Positions 26,809 through 38,670 of a stretch of 64,000 nucleotides of DNA are shown piece after piece. The translations under genes were made by a program, and so were the position numbers. Numbering within the stretch: position 1 is the stretch's first letter; each line of letters begins with the position of its first letter. The DNA is taken from the NCBI RefSeq assembly GCF_928368155.1, contig NZ_CAKMRU010000003.1:124001-188000 (forward strand), in the 5' to 3' direction. The stretch is from Anaerococcus ihuae. GTDB taxonomy: Bacteria > Bacillota > Clostridia > Tissierellales > Peptoniphilaceae. A model generated the notes under the pieces. That model was not told where the DNA came from and searched no databases. It saw nothing but the letters and a program-made list of their open reading frames with translations.

Positions 26809-26840
26809 AAAAAATGACCTACAAAAATAATTTGTAGATC
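26809..26840 (-). terminator. Terminator of the ABC exporter gene
   Basis: GATCTACAAA pairs with TTTGTAGGTC on the minus strand (one U-G pair, 6-base loop), followed by ATTTTTTAT. Confidence 0.75.
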
Positions 26841-26847
26841 CTAATTT

Positions 26848-28371
26848 TTAAAAATCTATAATCTCATCAAATTTTTTCAATGAATCTTCATCAATTTTGT
26901 GAGAAATTATAATAACAGTTTGGTCTAGTGATAGAAGTTTTCCTAAAACTTCTTTTGAGTTTTTGTCATCAAGGGCTGCTGTCGGTTCATCGTAAATCAT
27001 AATAGGTCTAGTTTTAACAAGAGATCTTAATAAGCTTATTCTCATCATCTCGCCTCCAGATAAGCCATCATTATCACTTATTTTATCACTTGATTTTTTA
27101 TTTATATTAAACAAAGTTAAATCAATTTTTTTATCCTTTTCATTTCTATAGAAATTTATATTATCTTTCAAATCCCCATCTATAATATTAGGTTTTTGGT
27201 CAATATATAGGATATAGTCCCTAAAATCAAAATTTTTTATGTCTACATTATTTAACAAAATTTTTCCTTCATTCGGAGAAATTTCTCCACAAAGTATCCT
27301 TGCCAAGGTTGATTTCCCCTTGCCAGATTCTCCCCTTATTAAATACTTATTCCCATAAGAAAATTCAAAATCAAAATCTTTAATTATTTTTTTATCGACA
27401 TATGAAAAAGAAATATTTTTGGCAGAAAGATTTATTGGAGACGATAAATCCAAGGATTTTTTCTCGATTTCTTTTTTATTTAAGGTATTTTTAATATTTT
27501 CATAAATAGGTTTTGACTCATTGTACATAGAAATTAATGAAGACAATGCTATAACCGGTTCAACTATGTAATTCATAAGCTGTACTACTGAAATTATAGA
27601 ACCAACTTCAATTTCTCCTTTAAACGCAAGAAGTCCACCAAAAATAAAAACCAAAATATATGAAATCGAACCAAGACTTTGGGAAGATATATTGGAAAAA
27701 GTGTTGATATTTTTTAAATCTTTTCTGTTTTTTTCATGCTTATATTCAATCCTACTTTTTTCTTCTATTAGCTTATCTCCAACCTTATATCTCAAATATT
27801 CATTTTTTGGGTCTAATTTTTTACCAATATATTTTTGATAAAAATCATAAAATTCATTAAATTTTCGAGATTTTTCTTGGATATTTTTCCCTAAAATAAG
27901 GGGCATCAATAGAGGTAAGCTTGCTCCAATTATTGCAATAGGTAGAAGTTTAAAATTAATATAAATAATAGAAATTACAGCAAAAAACATGGTCAAGACT
28001 AGATTTATAGAATTTATTTTTACCATAAACCTATTTGTATATAGATTTTCAATATTGGTCGTATAATTTGCAATATTTATTTCCTCAACATTTTCCAAAT
28101 CCTTTTTAAAAAGCTCGTTTTTTAAATCAATAAATTTTTCCATACCCAGCATATAATTAAGTCTAAAGGCTAAATTTGAAGAAATAAAATTTATCAAAAC
28201 TAAGACTGCCAATTTTATTAGATTTGATTTAAATTCTTCCAAATTCAAATTTGAAATTGAAGTTACAACTTTCCCCATAAATATTCCTATTAATGAAAGA
28301 CTTGAAGAAGTAAGAACTAACATCAAAATTATTATTAGATAAGTTGCAAAGGATTTTGATTTATTTTTCAT
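26848..28371 (-). CDS. ABC exporter, fused membrane and ATP-binding domains
   Basis: A 507-residue half-transporter. The N-terminal ~300 residues hold six predicted helices (type I exporter fold). The ATPase domain has RGESGKGKSTLARIL (Walker A, about 345-360), a degenerate signature GLSGGEMMRISLLRSL and Walker B PIMIYDEPTAALDD, then the switch His in VIIISHKID. It is shorter than typical 570-600-residue exporters. Such proteins dimerise; cargo is unknown. It stands alone between two terminators. Confidence 0.87.
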   Translation of the reverse strand: MKNKSKSFATYLIIILMLVLTSSSLSLIGIFMGKVVTSISNLNLEEFKSNLIKLAVLVLINFISSNLAFRLNYMLGMEKFIDLKNELFKKDLENVEEINIANYTTNIENLYTNRFMVKINSINLVLTMFFAVISIIYINFKLLPIAIIGASLPLLMPLILGKNIQEKSRKFNEFYDFYQKYIGKKLDPKNEYLRYKVGDKLIEEKSRIEYKHEKNRKDLKNINTFSNISSQSLGSISYILVFIFGGLLAFKGEIEVGSIISVVQLMNYIVEPVIALSSLISMYNESKPIYENIKNTLNKKEIEKKSLDLSSPINLSAKNISFSYVDKKIIKDFDFEFSYGNKYLIRGESGKGKSTLARILCGEISPNEGKILLNNVDIKNFDFRDYILYIDQKPNIIDGDLKDNINFYRNEKDKKIDLTLFNINKKSSDKISDNDGLSGGEMMRISLLRSLVKTRPIMIYDEPTAALDDKNSKEVLGKLLSLDQTVIIISHKIDEDSLKKFDEIIDF

Positions 28372-28502
28372 AACTTTTTCCTATTCTTTAAAACATAAAA
28401 TATTCGCTACTATTTTACCCTATATTTTTTAAATTTTATATTATATTTTTAAAGATAACAAAATAATCATTACTTTTAACAATATTTTTAATGCAATATA
28501 TT

Positions 28503-28538
28503 GAAAAAGACGAGGAAACAAATTTCCTCGTCTTTTTC
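28503..28538 (-). terminator. Terminator after the giant surface protein gene
   Basis: GAAAAAGACGAGGAAA pairs perfectly with TTTCCTCGTCTTTTTC around a short loop. It lies about 60 bases downstream of the surface protein stop in the minus direction. The stretch 28372-28502 has no gene. Confidence 0.85.
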
Positions 28539-28597
28539 TATCTTGGGAATTTTATAAAATTCCTTTTTCTTACTTCTTAAAACTTGTTAGAAATATT

Positions 28598-31500
28598 TTA
28601 ATCTTTATTCTTTCTGTTTTTGTATAAAGCAAAAGCAGAACCCATTAATACAAGTATTACATTTGTAGAACCTGCCACTCCCGTACTAACATTTGATTTG
28701 CCAATAGCACGGTTTACTTTGCTTCCAATTGAAGTGCTTGTAACAGATTTTGTATTTGGTACAAATTTCCATTTTCCTGTAAAACTTATATCACCGTTTT
28801 CGATTATACCACTTTCCTTATCATATCCTTCAAATACCCAAGTACCATCTTTTACTTTAACTTCTAATTTAGAAGGTTTTGTAGGAGAAACTTTAGTACC
28901 ATTTTCTATTCCCTCTTGATTTTTTGGAAGAAGGTCTAAGATTTCTTTTGGTAGAGATTTACCTGGTGTAGTTGATTCGAATTTATGAGTTACTTTATAT
29001 TTATTTTCTGTAGATGAAGATTTTTTCTTGTAGATATGAACAGTATTGCCGTCTTTATCTGTTTCAGTTTTTACAAACTCATAGCCTTTTATATCTTTAT
29101 TAGGTTTTTTACCATCTTCACTTTCTGCGATAGTATTACCTTTTTCGTCTACGAACTTAGTAACTACTTTTGAAGTATTTTCTTTCTTCTTGTAGATATG
29201 AACAGTATTGCCGTCTTTGTCTGTTTCAGTTTTTACAAACTCATAGCCTTTAATATCTTTCTTAGGTTTTTTACCATCTTCACTTTCTGCGATAGGATTA
29301 CCTTTTTCGTCTACGAACTTAGTAACTACTTTTGTTGAATCAGGTTTCTTTCTATAAACATAAATTATATTTCCCTTATCATCAGTTTTTGTAGTTATTA
29401 TTTCATATCCTTCGATATTTTTGCTTGGATTTTTTCCTTTTTGAGTTTGAGCAATTTCATTTCCATTTTCATCAACATACTTAGTTACAACATCTGGTGT
29501 AATAACTTTCTTCTTGTAAACATGAATTGTATTACCATTATTATCTTTATTTGTACTTACATAATCGTAGCCATCAATATTTACTTGATTTTGTGTTCCT
29601 TCTTTTGGTGGAAGTAGTTGATTTCCATTTACATCAACATATCTTGTCTCAACTTCTGGAACAGGTGCAAGTTTTTGATAAATATGGGTTGTATTACCTT
29701 TTTCATCTTTTTCGGTTCTTACAAATTGATAACCTTCTATAGTTGATGCAGGATTTTCTCCAGCTTTATCAGCTAGTATTTGATTTCCTTCAGTATCAAA
29801 ATATCTTGTTTCAACGCCTTCAAAAGGTGTTTTGCTGTAAGTGTGAATGGTGTTACCATTATTATCTTTACTTGTTCTTATATAGTTGTAACCTTCTATT
29901 GCTACTGAACCTTGTTCTCCTTGTTTAGGAGGAAGTAGTTGATTACCATTTTCATCAACATATCTAGTTTCAACTTTTGGAACAGGTGCAAGTTTTTGAT
30001 AAATATGAACGGTATTACCTTTTTCATCTTTTTCGGTTCTTACAAATTGATAGCCTTCTATAGATGATGCAGGATTTTCTCCAGCTTTATCAGCAAGTAT
30101 TTGATTACCTTCAGTATCAAAATATCTTGTTTCTACAGTTGGACTAGGTGTTTGTTTAAATCTATAAACATGAACAATATTTCCATCCTTATCTGTGTAA
30201 GTCTTTACAAACTCATAAGCAGGAATATCTTTTTTATCTTGCTTGCCATCTTCATCCTTAGCAAGAGAATTTCCATTTTCATCTACGAATTTAGTAACTA
30301 TAGATGGACTAGGAGTAGTTTTCTTCTTGTAGATATGTTTTGTATTACCTTTTTCATCAGTTTTTGTTTCTACAAATTCATATCCTTCGATATCTTTTTT
30401 GTCTTTTGTTCCATTTTCTTTTGGAGCTATAGTCTTACCATCTTCATCAACGTATTCTGTAACTACTTCTGGAGTTGGTTTTACTTTCTTGTAGATATGT
30501 TTTGTATTACCTTTTTCATCAGTTTTTGTTTCTACAAATTCATATCCTTCGATATCTTTTTTGTCTTTTGTTCCATTTTCTTTTGGAGCAATAGCTTTAC
30601 CATCTTCATCGACAAATTCTGTTACTACTTCTGGAATGAATTCCCATGTTCCTGTGAATTCTACATCTTTATCTTCTACAGTTTCTTTGTCTTTGTCGTA
30701 ACTTACAAATTTCCATGTTCCATCTTTAACTTTTACTTCTTTTGTTTTTGGCTCTGTTGGTTTTACTTCATCGCCTTTTACTTTTCCAGTTTGATCTTCT
30801 GGTAGAAGTTTTGTTACTTCTTCAGGAAGTTCTTTCTTTGGATCTTTACTTACAAATTTGTGGATTACTTTGTGTTCTTCTGGTTCTGGATTAGGTGTGA
30901 ATTCCCATGTTCCTGTGAATTCTACATCTTTATCTTCTACAGTTTTACTATCTTTGTCGTAACTTACAAATTTCCATGTTCCATCTTTAACTTTTACTTC
31001 TTTTGTTTTTGGCTCTGTTGGTTTTACTTCATCGCCTTTTACTTTTCCAGTTTGATCTTCTGGTAGAAGTTTTGTTACTTCTTCAGGAAGTTCTTTCTTT
31101 GGATCTTTACTTACAAATTTGTGGGTTACTTTGTGTTCTTCTGGCTCTGGATCTTTTGTAAATACCCATGTTCCTTTTACGTTTTCGTCTTTGTTAGTTA
31201 TTTTTACTGAATCTTTGTCGTATGATTCAAATTTCCAAGTTCCCTTGTTTGCTTCATCTCTAAATTCAGCGTCTTTTCCTTCTGGAACTGGGGATGTTAC
31301 TGTATCGCCTTTTACTTTTCCAGTTACATCTTTTGGTGCTTTTGCTTTTAATTCAGCTGGTAATTCTACGCCTTTTGTTCCACTTACGTATTCGTAGGTT
31401 ACTTTGTGTTCGTTTGGTGTGAATTTCCATTTTCCTTCGAATGTTACGTCTGATTTATCAATAGTTTTGCTCTTTTCATCATAACCTTCGAATTTCCATG

Positions 31501-34500
31501 TTCCGTCATTGTCTGCATCTTCCACAGTTGTTTCTTTTGGTGCAGTTGGTGTTACAGTTTCTCCATCTTTTTTACCAGTTTGTTGGTCTGGTGTTAAATC
31601 TGTAACTGCTTTTGGAAGGTCTTTGCCTTCTGTTGCGGATACAAATTTGTGTGTTACGTTGTATTTTTCTGGTTCTGGATCTGGTGTGACTTTCTTGTAG
31701 ATATGTTTTGTATTACCTTTATCATCTTTTTCAGTTCTTACAAATTCATATCCTTTGATATCTTTTTTGTCTTTTGTTCCAGTTTCCTTATCAGAAATAG
31801 TATTACCATCTTCATCAACGTATTCTGTTACTACATCTGGTGTTGGTTCTACTTTCTTGTAGATATGTTTTGTATTTCCTTGTTCATCTTTTTCAGTTCT
31901 TACAAATTCATATCCTTCGATATCTTTTTTGTCTTTTGTTCCATTTTCCTTATCAGAAATAGTATTACCATCTTCATCAACGTATTCTGTAACTACATCT
32001 GGTGTAAATACCCATGTTCCTATTACTTTTTCGTCTTGGTTAGAAATTGTTACTGAATCTTTGTCAAAAGATTTGAATTTCCAAGTTCCCTTGTTTACAT
32101 CATCTCTATATTCAGCGTCTTCTCCTTCTATAAGTGGTGTTGTTACTGTATTACCTTTGACTTGTCCAGTTACTTCTGCTGGAGCTTTTGCTTTTAATTC
32201 AGCTGGTAATTCTACGCCTTTTGTTCCACTTACGTATTCGTAGGTTACTTTGTGTTCGTTTGGTGTGAATTTCCATTTTCCTTCGAATGTTACGTCTGAT
32301 TTATCAATAGTTTTGCTCTTTTCATCATAACCTTCGAATTTCCATGTTCCGTCATTGTCTGCATCTTCCACAGTTGTTTCTTTTGGTGCAGTTGGTGTTA
32401 CAGTTTCTCCATCTTTTTTACCAGTTTGTTGGTCTGGTGTTAAATCTGTAACTGCTTTTGGAAGGTCTTTGCCTTCTGTTGCGGATACAAATTTGTGTGT
32501 TACGTTGTATTTTTCTGGTTCTGGATCTGGTGTGACTTTCTTGTAGATATGTTTTGTATTACCTTTATCATCTTTTTCAGTTCTTACAAATTCATATCCT
32601 TTGATATCTTTTTTGTCTTTTGTTCCAGTTTCCTTATCAGAAATAGTATTACCATCTTCATCAACGTATTCTGTTACTACATCTGGTGTTGGTTCTACTT
32701 TCTTGTAGATATGTTTTGTATTTCCTTGTTCATCTTTTTCAGTTCTTACAAATTCATATCCTTTGATATCTTTTTTGTCTTTTGTTCCAGTTTCCTTATC
32801 AGAAATAGTATTACCATCTTCATCAACGTATTCTGTTACTACATCTGGTGTAAATACCCATGTTCCTGTGACTTTTTCGTCTTTGTTTGTAATTTCTACT
32901 TCATTCTTATCGTATGATTTGAATGTCCAAGTTCCCTTGTTTTTATCATCTCTAAATGTAGCATCATCGCCTGTTGGAACTGGGGATGTTACTTTTTCAC
33001 CTTTTACTTTACCTGTTACGTCTTTTGGTGCTTTCGCTTTTAATTCTTCTGGTAATTCTTTACCTTCTGTTCCACTTACGTATTCGTAGGTTACTTTGTG
33101 TTCGTTTGGTGTGAATTTCCATTCGCCTTCGAATTTTACGTCAGATCCGTTTACTTTTGCGTCTACTTCGTCTGTAGTTTTATCTTGATCTTTGTAGCCT
33201 TCGAATGTCCATGTTCCATCATTTTCTTTATCTGCTACTTTTGTTTTTTCTGGCTCAGTTGGTGTTACAGTTTCTCCATCTTTAGCTGTTTTATCAGCTG
33301 GAAGTTGGGCATCAACTGCTGTTTTAACTTCAGCAGGCATTTCTTTTACTGGAGAATCTTTTGCAACTTTAAATTCGTGTGTTACTTTAAATTCATCTTT
33401 TACAAAATGAGCTGTAAAGGTTAGAGGTTCTGTTATTACTGCTTGTTTTAATTGTTCTTCAGTAATTTTTTCTCCAGCAGGAATTTTTGTTCCATCTTTT
33501 AATGTGATTTCTTTATCAGCTGTCCAGTGGCTAAATTTATATCCTTCATTTGCTTTTGTTTCGGTTCCTTTTGGATTTGAATTAAGTTCAACTTCTTCTT
33601 TTGTTTTATCTACAAAGTTTTCGCCTTCCTTAACTTGTCCATTGCCATCAGTTGTGTAATTGATGATAGGAGCCCAGATAGCATAGATATAATTATTTTT
33701 ATCTTCTTCTAATTTGTTGACATTGACCTCTTCGTCTGCTTGGAATTCAGCTTTTGTTGCAGCTTTATCTCTACTCCAACCTTTAAAGGCATATCCTTCA
33801 CGGGTGTATTTGAGATTTTCGTCTTTATCATTGTCTAGGACTTTATGGAAATCTTCTACAACTATTTCATTAACTGTATATTGACTACCTTTACCACCGT
33901 TTGGATCATATGTTACCTTTGTAAGTGATGAATCTTTTATTTCTTTCCATTGAGCGTAAAGAGTTTTATTTTTATCCATTAGGACAGTTTCGCTTGGTTT
34001 AATTAGTCCGCTAGAACCATCTTTTGTTTCACTCCAACCTACGAAAACTTTTTTGCCACCATTGAATTTAACATCTCCAATATCTTGAACTTGTGCTTTG
34101 GCATCAGTGATATAAGAGCTTGAATCTATTGGAGCAGTTCCTTCAACTTTGTCAGTCTCAGGCAAGTTCAAATCGTATTTTAATTCTAAATAAGCATATT
34201 TCCACTTAGCATATAAGTGAGTATCATTATTTTTAATTTGTTTGTGAAGATTTGCTTTTACAAATCTACCATTTTTATTTTTCTCATACCAACCTAAAAA
34301 ATCTGTTGCGTCTTTTGGTTGAATTGGTTTAGGGAAATTCTCTTCGCTGACTTTTTCATCTTTATATTTTCCATCGTAAAGAGTGTCATCTTCAGGAATT
34401 TCAGTTATTTTTTCTATATCTTTTTTATAGTCATCTTGGTTGGTGTGGAAGGTTACTTCATATTTACGAGAATCCCATTTTGCATAGACTGTAATGTTAT

Positions 34501-36586
34501 GAGCAGGCATTTTTGCTCCAGCTTCATGTTTGTGTTCTACGTTAAATTCTGAGTCATCATACCAACCTTGGAATACTTGACCTTTAGAATTTGTAGTTTC
34601 TCCTTTTACATAATCAAGTCCAAAATCGCTTGTATCAGCTTCATATTTGTATGGTTTTGAATCTAATTTTTTACTTCCAGAGTAATAATTTATTTTATAA
34701 GTTTTGCGTTCGTAGAATAAGAAACCTACATAAGAGCCATCTTCTATATATGGTGTTCCTGTGTAGTTTTGATAATTTCCTACATCTTTTCCTGCAGCAA
34801 ACATATAATCTCTAAAGGCTGGATTGTTTACATTTATTGATTGCAAACCATCTTGAGACATATCTCCAGTTTTAGGCTCAAATCCTTCTATGTCATCTAC
34901 ATGGTCAGTTTCATCTACCCAAGAAAATGTTGGATTTAGTTGCCTCATTCCTTGGTATGGCTCATGGACTCTAGACTTGCCTCCGTTATAATGATAGTAC
35001 CACTCAGAGTTTTGGAAGCTTATTCTTTTACCAATTTCTTTCATGGTACCAAGGGTAGATTTCAAGGTTGCAAGATCTGATGAGTTTATTTTTGCATTAA
35101 ATTTACTTGGATCCCATTCAACAAAGCGTAGTTGGTATTTTGTACCCTTAGCATAAACTCTATACATATAAATATCTTCATCACCCATTGCTGGTGCTCT
35201 AGTATAGAAAGATCCTATGCTTTTATCCTTGTAATAAATATAATCTTGATTTAGCTTAACAAACCATTCTTCAGAACTTTGACCGTAACGCAAATCTACT
35301 TGAATATTTCCATTATCATCTTTGGCATTGACCCAATTAGGTTGATAATAATCAATTTTATTTTCATTTTTAAGGACCCTTATAGTATGAACATTTCTAT
35401 CCATATATACAGGTACAACTGTGCTGCCATCAGCTTCTATTGTTTCAAAAGCTTGTTTTGTTTTTTCTTCGTTTAAATGGAAACCTAAATAATCTAGGGT
35501 TTGAGGATTAGTATAGGTGTGATCCATTTGTCCGTTTTCGTCTTTACTATTGTAGCCATCGCTAAAGCGGCCATCTTTTTTTGATAGCTTACTAATATCT
35601 TCAACTATTGGACCAGTTGGGGCTACCTTAGGATCTGGATTTTCACTTCCTTTAAATGGTAGGCTTGTTTTTTGCCCATTAAGTCCTCTTGCTGATATTA
35701 TTCCAAGGAAGGTGTAGCCGTCATCGTCAATATTTTGGGTCATAACCTTAAATTTATAGTCAACTACAACTGGTTTCCATACAGCATACACAGTAATGTC
35801 TTCGTTTAATTCTAAAATATTAAGGTCAACAGGATCTCCATCTTTTTTCAAAGACCAATGGCTAAATTCATAGCCTTCTCTTGTAGGATTTTCTGGCAAT
35901 TTCTCAAGCTTGCCATCATCTTTTGCAAATATTTGGTCTTGGTAGCTTGCGTCGTCTCCTGTTATAAATGTTGCCTTGTATTTAGAATCTGTAATTGCAT
36001 AGAGTTTAATGTCAGTTTTTCCTGCTGCAATATCTTTTTTCAATGACTCCTCATCATAAACACCAGATTTTCCATCTTTTGATGTTGACCAATTTACGAA
36101 GTATTTATTAGCATCATAAATTGTAGGATCTTCTGGTAGTTTATAAGAATCAGCATCACTGATGGTGTCAGTCATATAAACTCTATCATTTTTATCGCCA
36201 ACTATATAGTAGGTTATTACTACTTGACTTTTGAAAACTGGGTAAACTTTAATTATTTTTTTGTCGTTACCTTTAATCTCTATTGGCGTATCAAATTTAA
36301 TTTCATTTTTATCTTCATCTTGCCATTTTAAAAAGACTTTATCTTTGTCTTTAAATACATGGCCAGGATCAGAAATTTCTTCTCCATCAAGAATTATTTG
36401 TTTTTGTATTTCTTTAGCTGAATCCTTGTTTTCTATTGTATCATTATAAAAATGATACTCATTGATTCCTTGTTTTGGTGATAATATATCGGCATAGCCT
36501 AATTTAATACCAGCTAAAACTACAAAAGCAATAGCAATTAATACAGAAAACAAAATCTTTCTTGGATTTTTATTCTCCCTACTCAT
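28598..36586 (-). CDS. Giant cell-surface repeat protein (InlB-B, SHIRT and MucBP-like repeats)
   Basis: A 2662-residue secreted protein. Residues 1-32 form a signal peptide (KILFSVLIAIAFVVLAGIKL). Residues about 33-1060 contain about ten InlB B-type repeats, recognised by the recurring GY.F..W.........Y....I..D.TLYA.W pattern. Residues about 1065-2610 hold nine SHIRT-like units (for example HKVTYEYVSGTKGVELP and GTWKFEGYD...FEGKWKFTP) alternating with fourteen MucBP-like units (VVTEYVDEDGNTISDKETG ... GNTKHIYKK). The C-terminus has a hydrophobic helix and KNRKNKD tail but no LPXTG; SNVSTG sits in the sorting-signal position. Role in adhesion is inferred. A class B sortase is encoded 3.4 kb upstream. 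Confidence 0.93.
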   Translation of the reverse strand: MSRENKNPRKILFSVLIAIAFVVLAGIKLGYADILSPKQGINEYHFYNDTIENKDSAKEIQKQIILDGEEISDPGHVFKDKDKVFLKWQDEDKNEIKFDTPIEIKGNDKKIIKVYPVFKSQVVITYYIVGDKNDRVYMTDTISDADSYKLPEDPTIYDANKYFVNWSTSKDGKSGVYDEESLKKDIAAGKTDIKLYAITDSKYKATFITGDDASYQDQIFAKDDGKLEKLPENPTREGYEFSHWSLKKDGDPVDLNILELNEDITVYAVWKPVVVDYKFKVMTQNIDDDGYTFLGIISARGLNGQKTSLPFKGSENPDPKVAPTGPIVEDISKLSKKDGRFSDGYNSKDENGQMDHTYTNPQTLDYLGFHLNEEKTKQAFETIEADGSTVVPVYMDRNVHTIRVLKNENKIDYYQPNWVNAKDDNGNIQVDLRYGQSSEEWFVKLNQDYIYYKDKSIGSFYTRAPAMGDEDIYMYRVYAKGTKYQLRFVEWDPSKFNAKINSSDLATLKSTLGTMKEIGKRISFQNSEWYYHYNGGKSRVHEPYQGMRQLNPTFSWVDETDHVDDIEGFEPKTGDMSQDGLQSINVNNPAFRDYMFAAGKDVGNYQNYTGTPYIEDGSYVGFLFYERKTYKINYYSGSKKLDSKPYKYEADTSDFGLDYVKGETTNSKGQVFQGWYDDSEFNVEHKHEAGAKMPAHNITVYAKWDSRKYEVTFHTNQDDYKKDIEKITEIPEDDTLYDGKYKDEKVSEENFPKPIQPKDATDFLGWYEKNKNGRFVKANLHKQIKNNDTHLYAKWKYAYLELKYDLNLPETDKVEGTAPIDSSSYITDAKAQVQDIGDVKFNGGKKVFVGWSETKDGSSGLIKPSETVLMDKNKTLYAQWKEIKDSSLTKVTYDPNGGKGSQYTVNEIVVEDFHKVLDNDKDENLKYTREGYAFKGWSRDKAATKAEFQADEEVNVNKLEEDKNNYIYAIWAPIINYTTDGNGQVKEGENFVDKTKEEVELNSNPKGTETKANEGYKFSHWTADKEITLKDGTKIPAGEKITEEQLKQAVITEPLTFTAHFVKDEFKVTHEFKVAKDSPVKEMPAEVKTAVDAQLPADKTAKDGETVTPTEPEKTKVADKENDGTWTFEGYKDQDKTTDEVDAKVNGSDVKFEGEWKFTPNEHKVTYEYVSGTEGKELPEELKAKAPKDVTGKVKGEKVTSPVPTGDDATFRDDKNKGTWTFKSYDKNEVEITNKDEKVTGTWVFTPDVVTEYVDEDGNTISDKETGTKDKKDIKGYEFVRTEKDEQGNTKHIYKKVEPTPDVVTEYVDEDGNTISDKETGTKDKKDIKGYEFVRTEKDDKGNTKHIYKKVTPDPEPEKYNVTHKFVSATEGKDLPKAVTDLTPDQQTGKKDGETVTPTAPKETTVEDADNDGTWKFEGYDEKSKTIDKSDVTFEGKWKFTPNEHKVTYEYVSGTKGVELPAELKAKAPAEVTGQVKGNTVTTPLIEGEDAEYRDDVNKGTWKFKSFDKDSVTISNQDEKVIGTWVFTPDVVTEYVDEDGNTISDKENGTKDKKDIEGYEFVRTEKDEQGNTKHIYKKVEPTPDVVTEYVDEDGNTISDKETGTKDKKDIKGYEFVRTEKDDKGNTKHIYKKVTPDPEPEKYNVTHKFVSATEGKDLPKAVTDLTPDQQTGKKDGETVTPTAPKETTVEDADNDGTWKFEGYDEKSKTIDKSDVTFEGKWKFTPNEHKVTYEYVSGTKGVELPAELKAKAPKDVTGKVKGDTVTSPVPEGKDAEFRDEANKGTWKFESYDKDSVKITNKDENVKGTWVFTKDPEPEEHKVTHKFVSKDPKKELPEEVTKLLPEDQTGKVKGDEVKPTEPKTKEVKVKDGTWKFVSYDKDSKTVEDKDVEFTGTWEFTPNPEPEEHKVIHKFVSKDPKKELPEEVTKLLPEDQTGKVKGDEVKPTEPKTKEVKVKDGTWKFVSYDKDKETVEDKDVEFTGTWEFIPEVVTEFVDEDGKAIAPKENGTKDKKDIEGYEFVETKTDEKGNTKHIYKKVKPTPEVVTEYVDEDGKTIAPKENGTKDKKDIEGYEFVETKTDEKGNTKHIYKKKTTPSPSIVTKFVDENGNSLAKDEDGKQDKKDIPAYEFVKTYTDKDGNIVHVYRFKQTPSPTVETRYFDTEGNQILADKAGENPASSIEGYQFVRTEKDEKGNTVHIYQKLAPVPKVETRYVDENGNQLLPPKQGEQGSVAIEGYNYIRTSKDNNGNTIHTYSKTPFEGVETRYFDTEGNQILADKAGENPASTIEGYQFVRTEKDEKGNTTHIYQKLAPVPEVETRYVDVNGNQLLPPKEGTQNQVNIDGYDYVSTNKDNNGNTIHVYKKKVITPDVVTKYVDENGNEIAQTQKGKNPSKNIEGYEIITTKTDDKGNIIYVYRKKPDSTKVVTKFVDEKGNPIAESEDGKKPKKDIKGYEFVKTETDKDGNTVHIYKKKENTSKVVTKFVDEKGNTIAESEDGKKPNKDIKGYEFVKTETDKDGNTVHIYKKKSSSTENKYKVTHKFESTTPGKSLPKEILDLLPKNQEGIENGTKVSPTKPSKLEVKVKDGTWVFEGYDKESGIIENGDISFTGKWKFVPNTKSVTSTSIGSKVNRAIGKSNVSTGVAGSTNVILVLMGSAFALYKNRKNKD
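31338..31916. repeat. Long direct repeat inside the surface protein gene, copy 1
   Basis: About 579 bases appear identical to 32184-32762, an offset of 846 bases (282 codons). The unit covers SHIRT-like and MucBP-like modules. Copies diverge at the flanks by a few bases. A shorter tandem unit of 261 bases is seen around 30635-31155. Confidence 0.8.
32184..32762. repeat. Long direct repeat inside the surface protein gene, copy 2
   Basis: Second copy of the repeat at 31338-31916. The first difference after the identical stretch is CCTTCGATATC in copy 1 versus CCTTTGATATC here. Confidence 0.8.
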
Positions 36587-36990
36587 AATTCTCCTCTTTT
36601 TAATTAGCAGAAATCACAAATATAAGTCAAATTTGTGTTTCAGCTAGATTTGTAAACGTTTTTTAAAAAACATTTAACGTGCAACACTCTTACAAATTTA
36701 AAATGAACTGATATTTACCTCCTCCCGTATAAATCTACTTGTTTTTGAATATTTTTCACAAGAAACTTTTTTAAAATTTTATTAGCTTGTAAAAAATTAT
36801 TATATTTTGTTCATTTTCTAAATTATACCATATTTTGAAAATTTTTTATACTAGATAATTAGCTTATTAAATTATTTTTTTTACTTATTATAGTATTGTT
36901 AATAAATATAAATCAATTGTAAATTATAAGCTTTAAATTTCAAAAAACATTTTTATTTTAATGATTAAAAATTTATAAATTTAATTTTAA
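36587..36990. other. Upstream region of the surface protein gene with an imperfect palindrome
   Basis: About 400 bases between groEL and the surface protein gene. It holds AAACGTTTTTTAAAAAACAT (from 36654; the palindrome runs to 36675 with one mismatch pair), a possible operator. On the minus strand GGGAGGAGGT at 36719-36728 resembles a ribosome site but no start codon or ORF follows. No confident -35/-10 pair was found. Confidence 0.4.
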
Positions 36991-36992
36991 AA

Positions 36993-37031
36993 ATAAAAAA
37001 ACTCTTGCAAAACAATATTATTGTCTTGCAA
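36993..37031 (-). terminator. groESL terminator
   Basis: TTGCAA-A-ACAAT pairs with ATTGT-C-TTGCAA (one internal mismatch), and on the minus strand the hairpin is followed by GAGTTTTTTTATTTT. Confidence 0.78.
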
Positions 37032-37044
37032 AAGCATATTTATA

Positions 37045-38670
<1,626 letters not shown>

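Noticed and set aside
30101-30805. A 234-codon open frame on the plus strand inside the surface protein gene
   Set aside because: It is antisense to the repeat protein, extremely rich in Phe/Ser/Tyr, lacks a ribosome site and mirrors the repeat codons; it is a shadow frame.
28598-33500. Regular short repeats that could be taken for a CRISPR array
   Set aside because: The repeats are in frame, encode SHIRT and MucBP-like modules of one long ORF, and have no fixed repeat-spacer pattern.
36711-36728. GGGAGGAGGT on the minus strand as start of a small gene
   Set aside because: No ATG, GTG or TTG at proper spacing leads to an ORF of useful length; noted only as an odd sequence.
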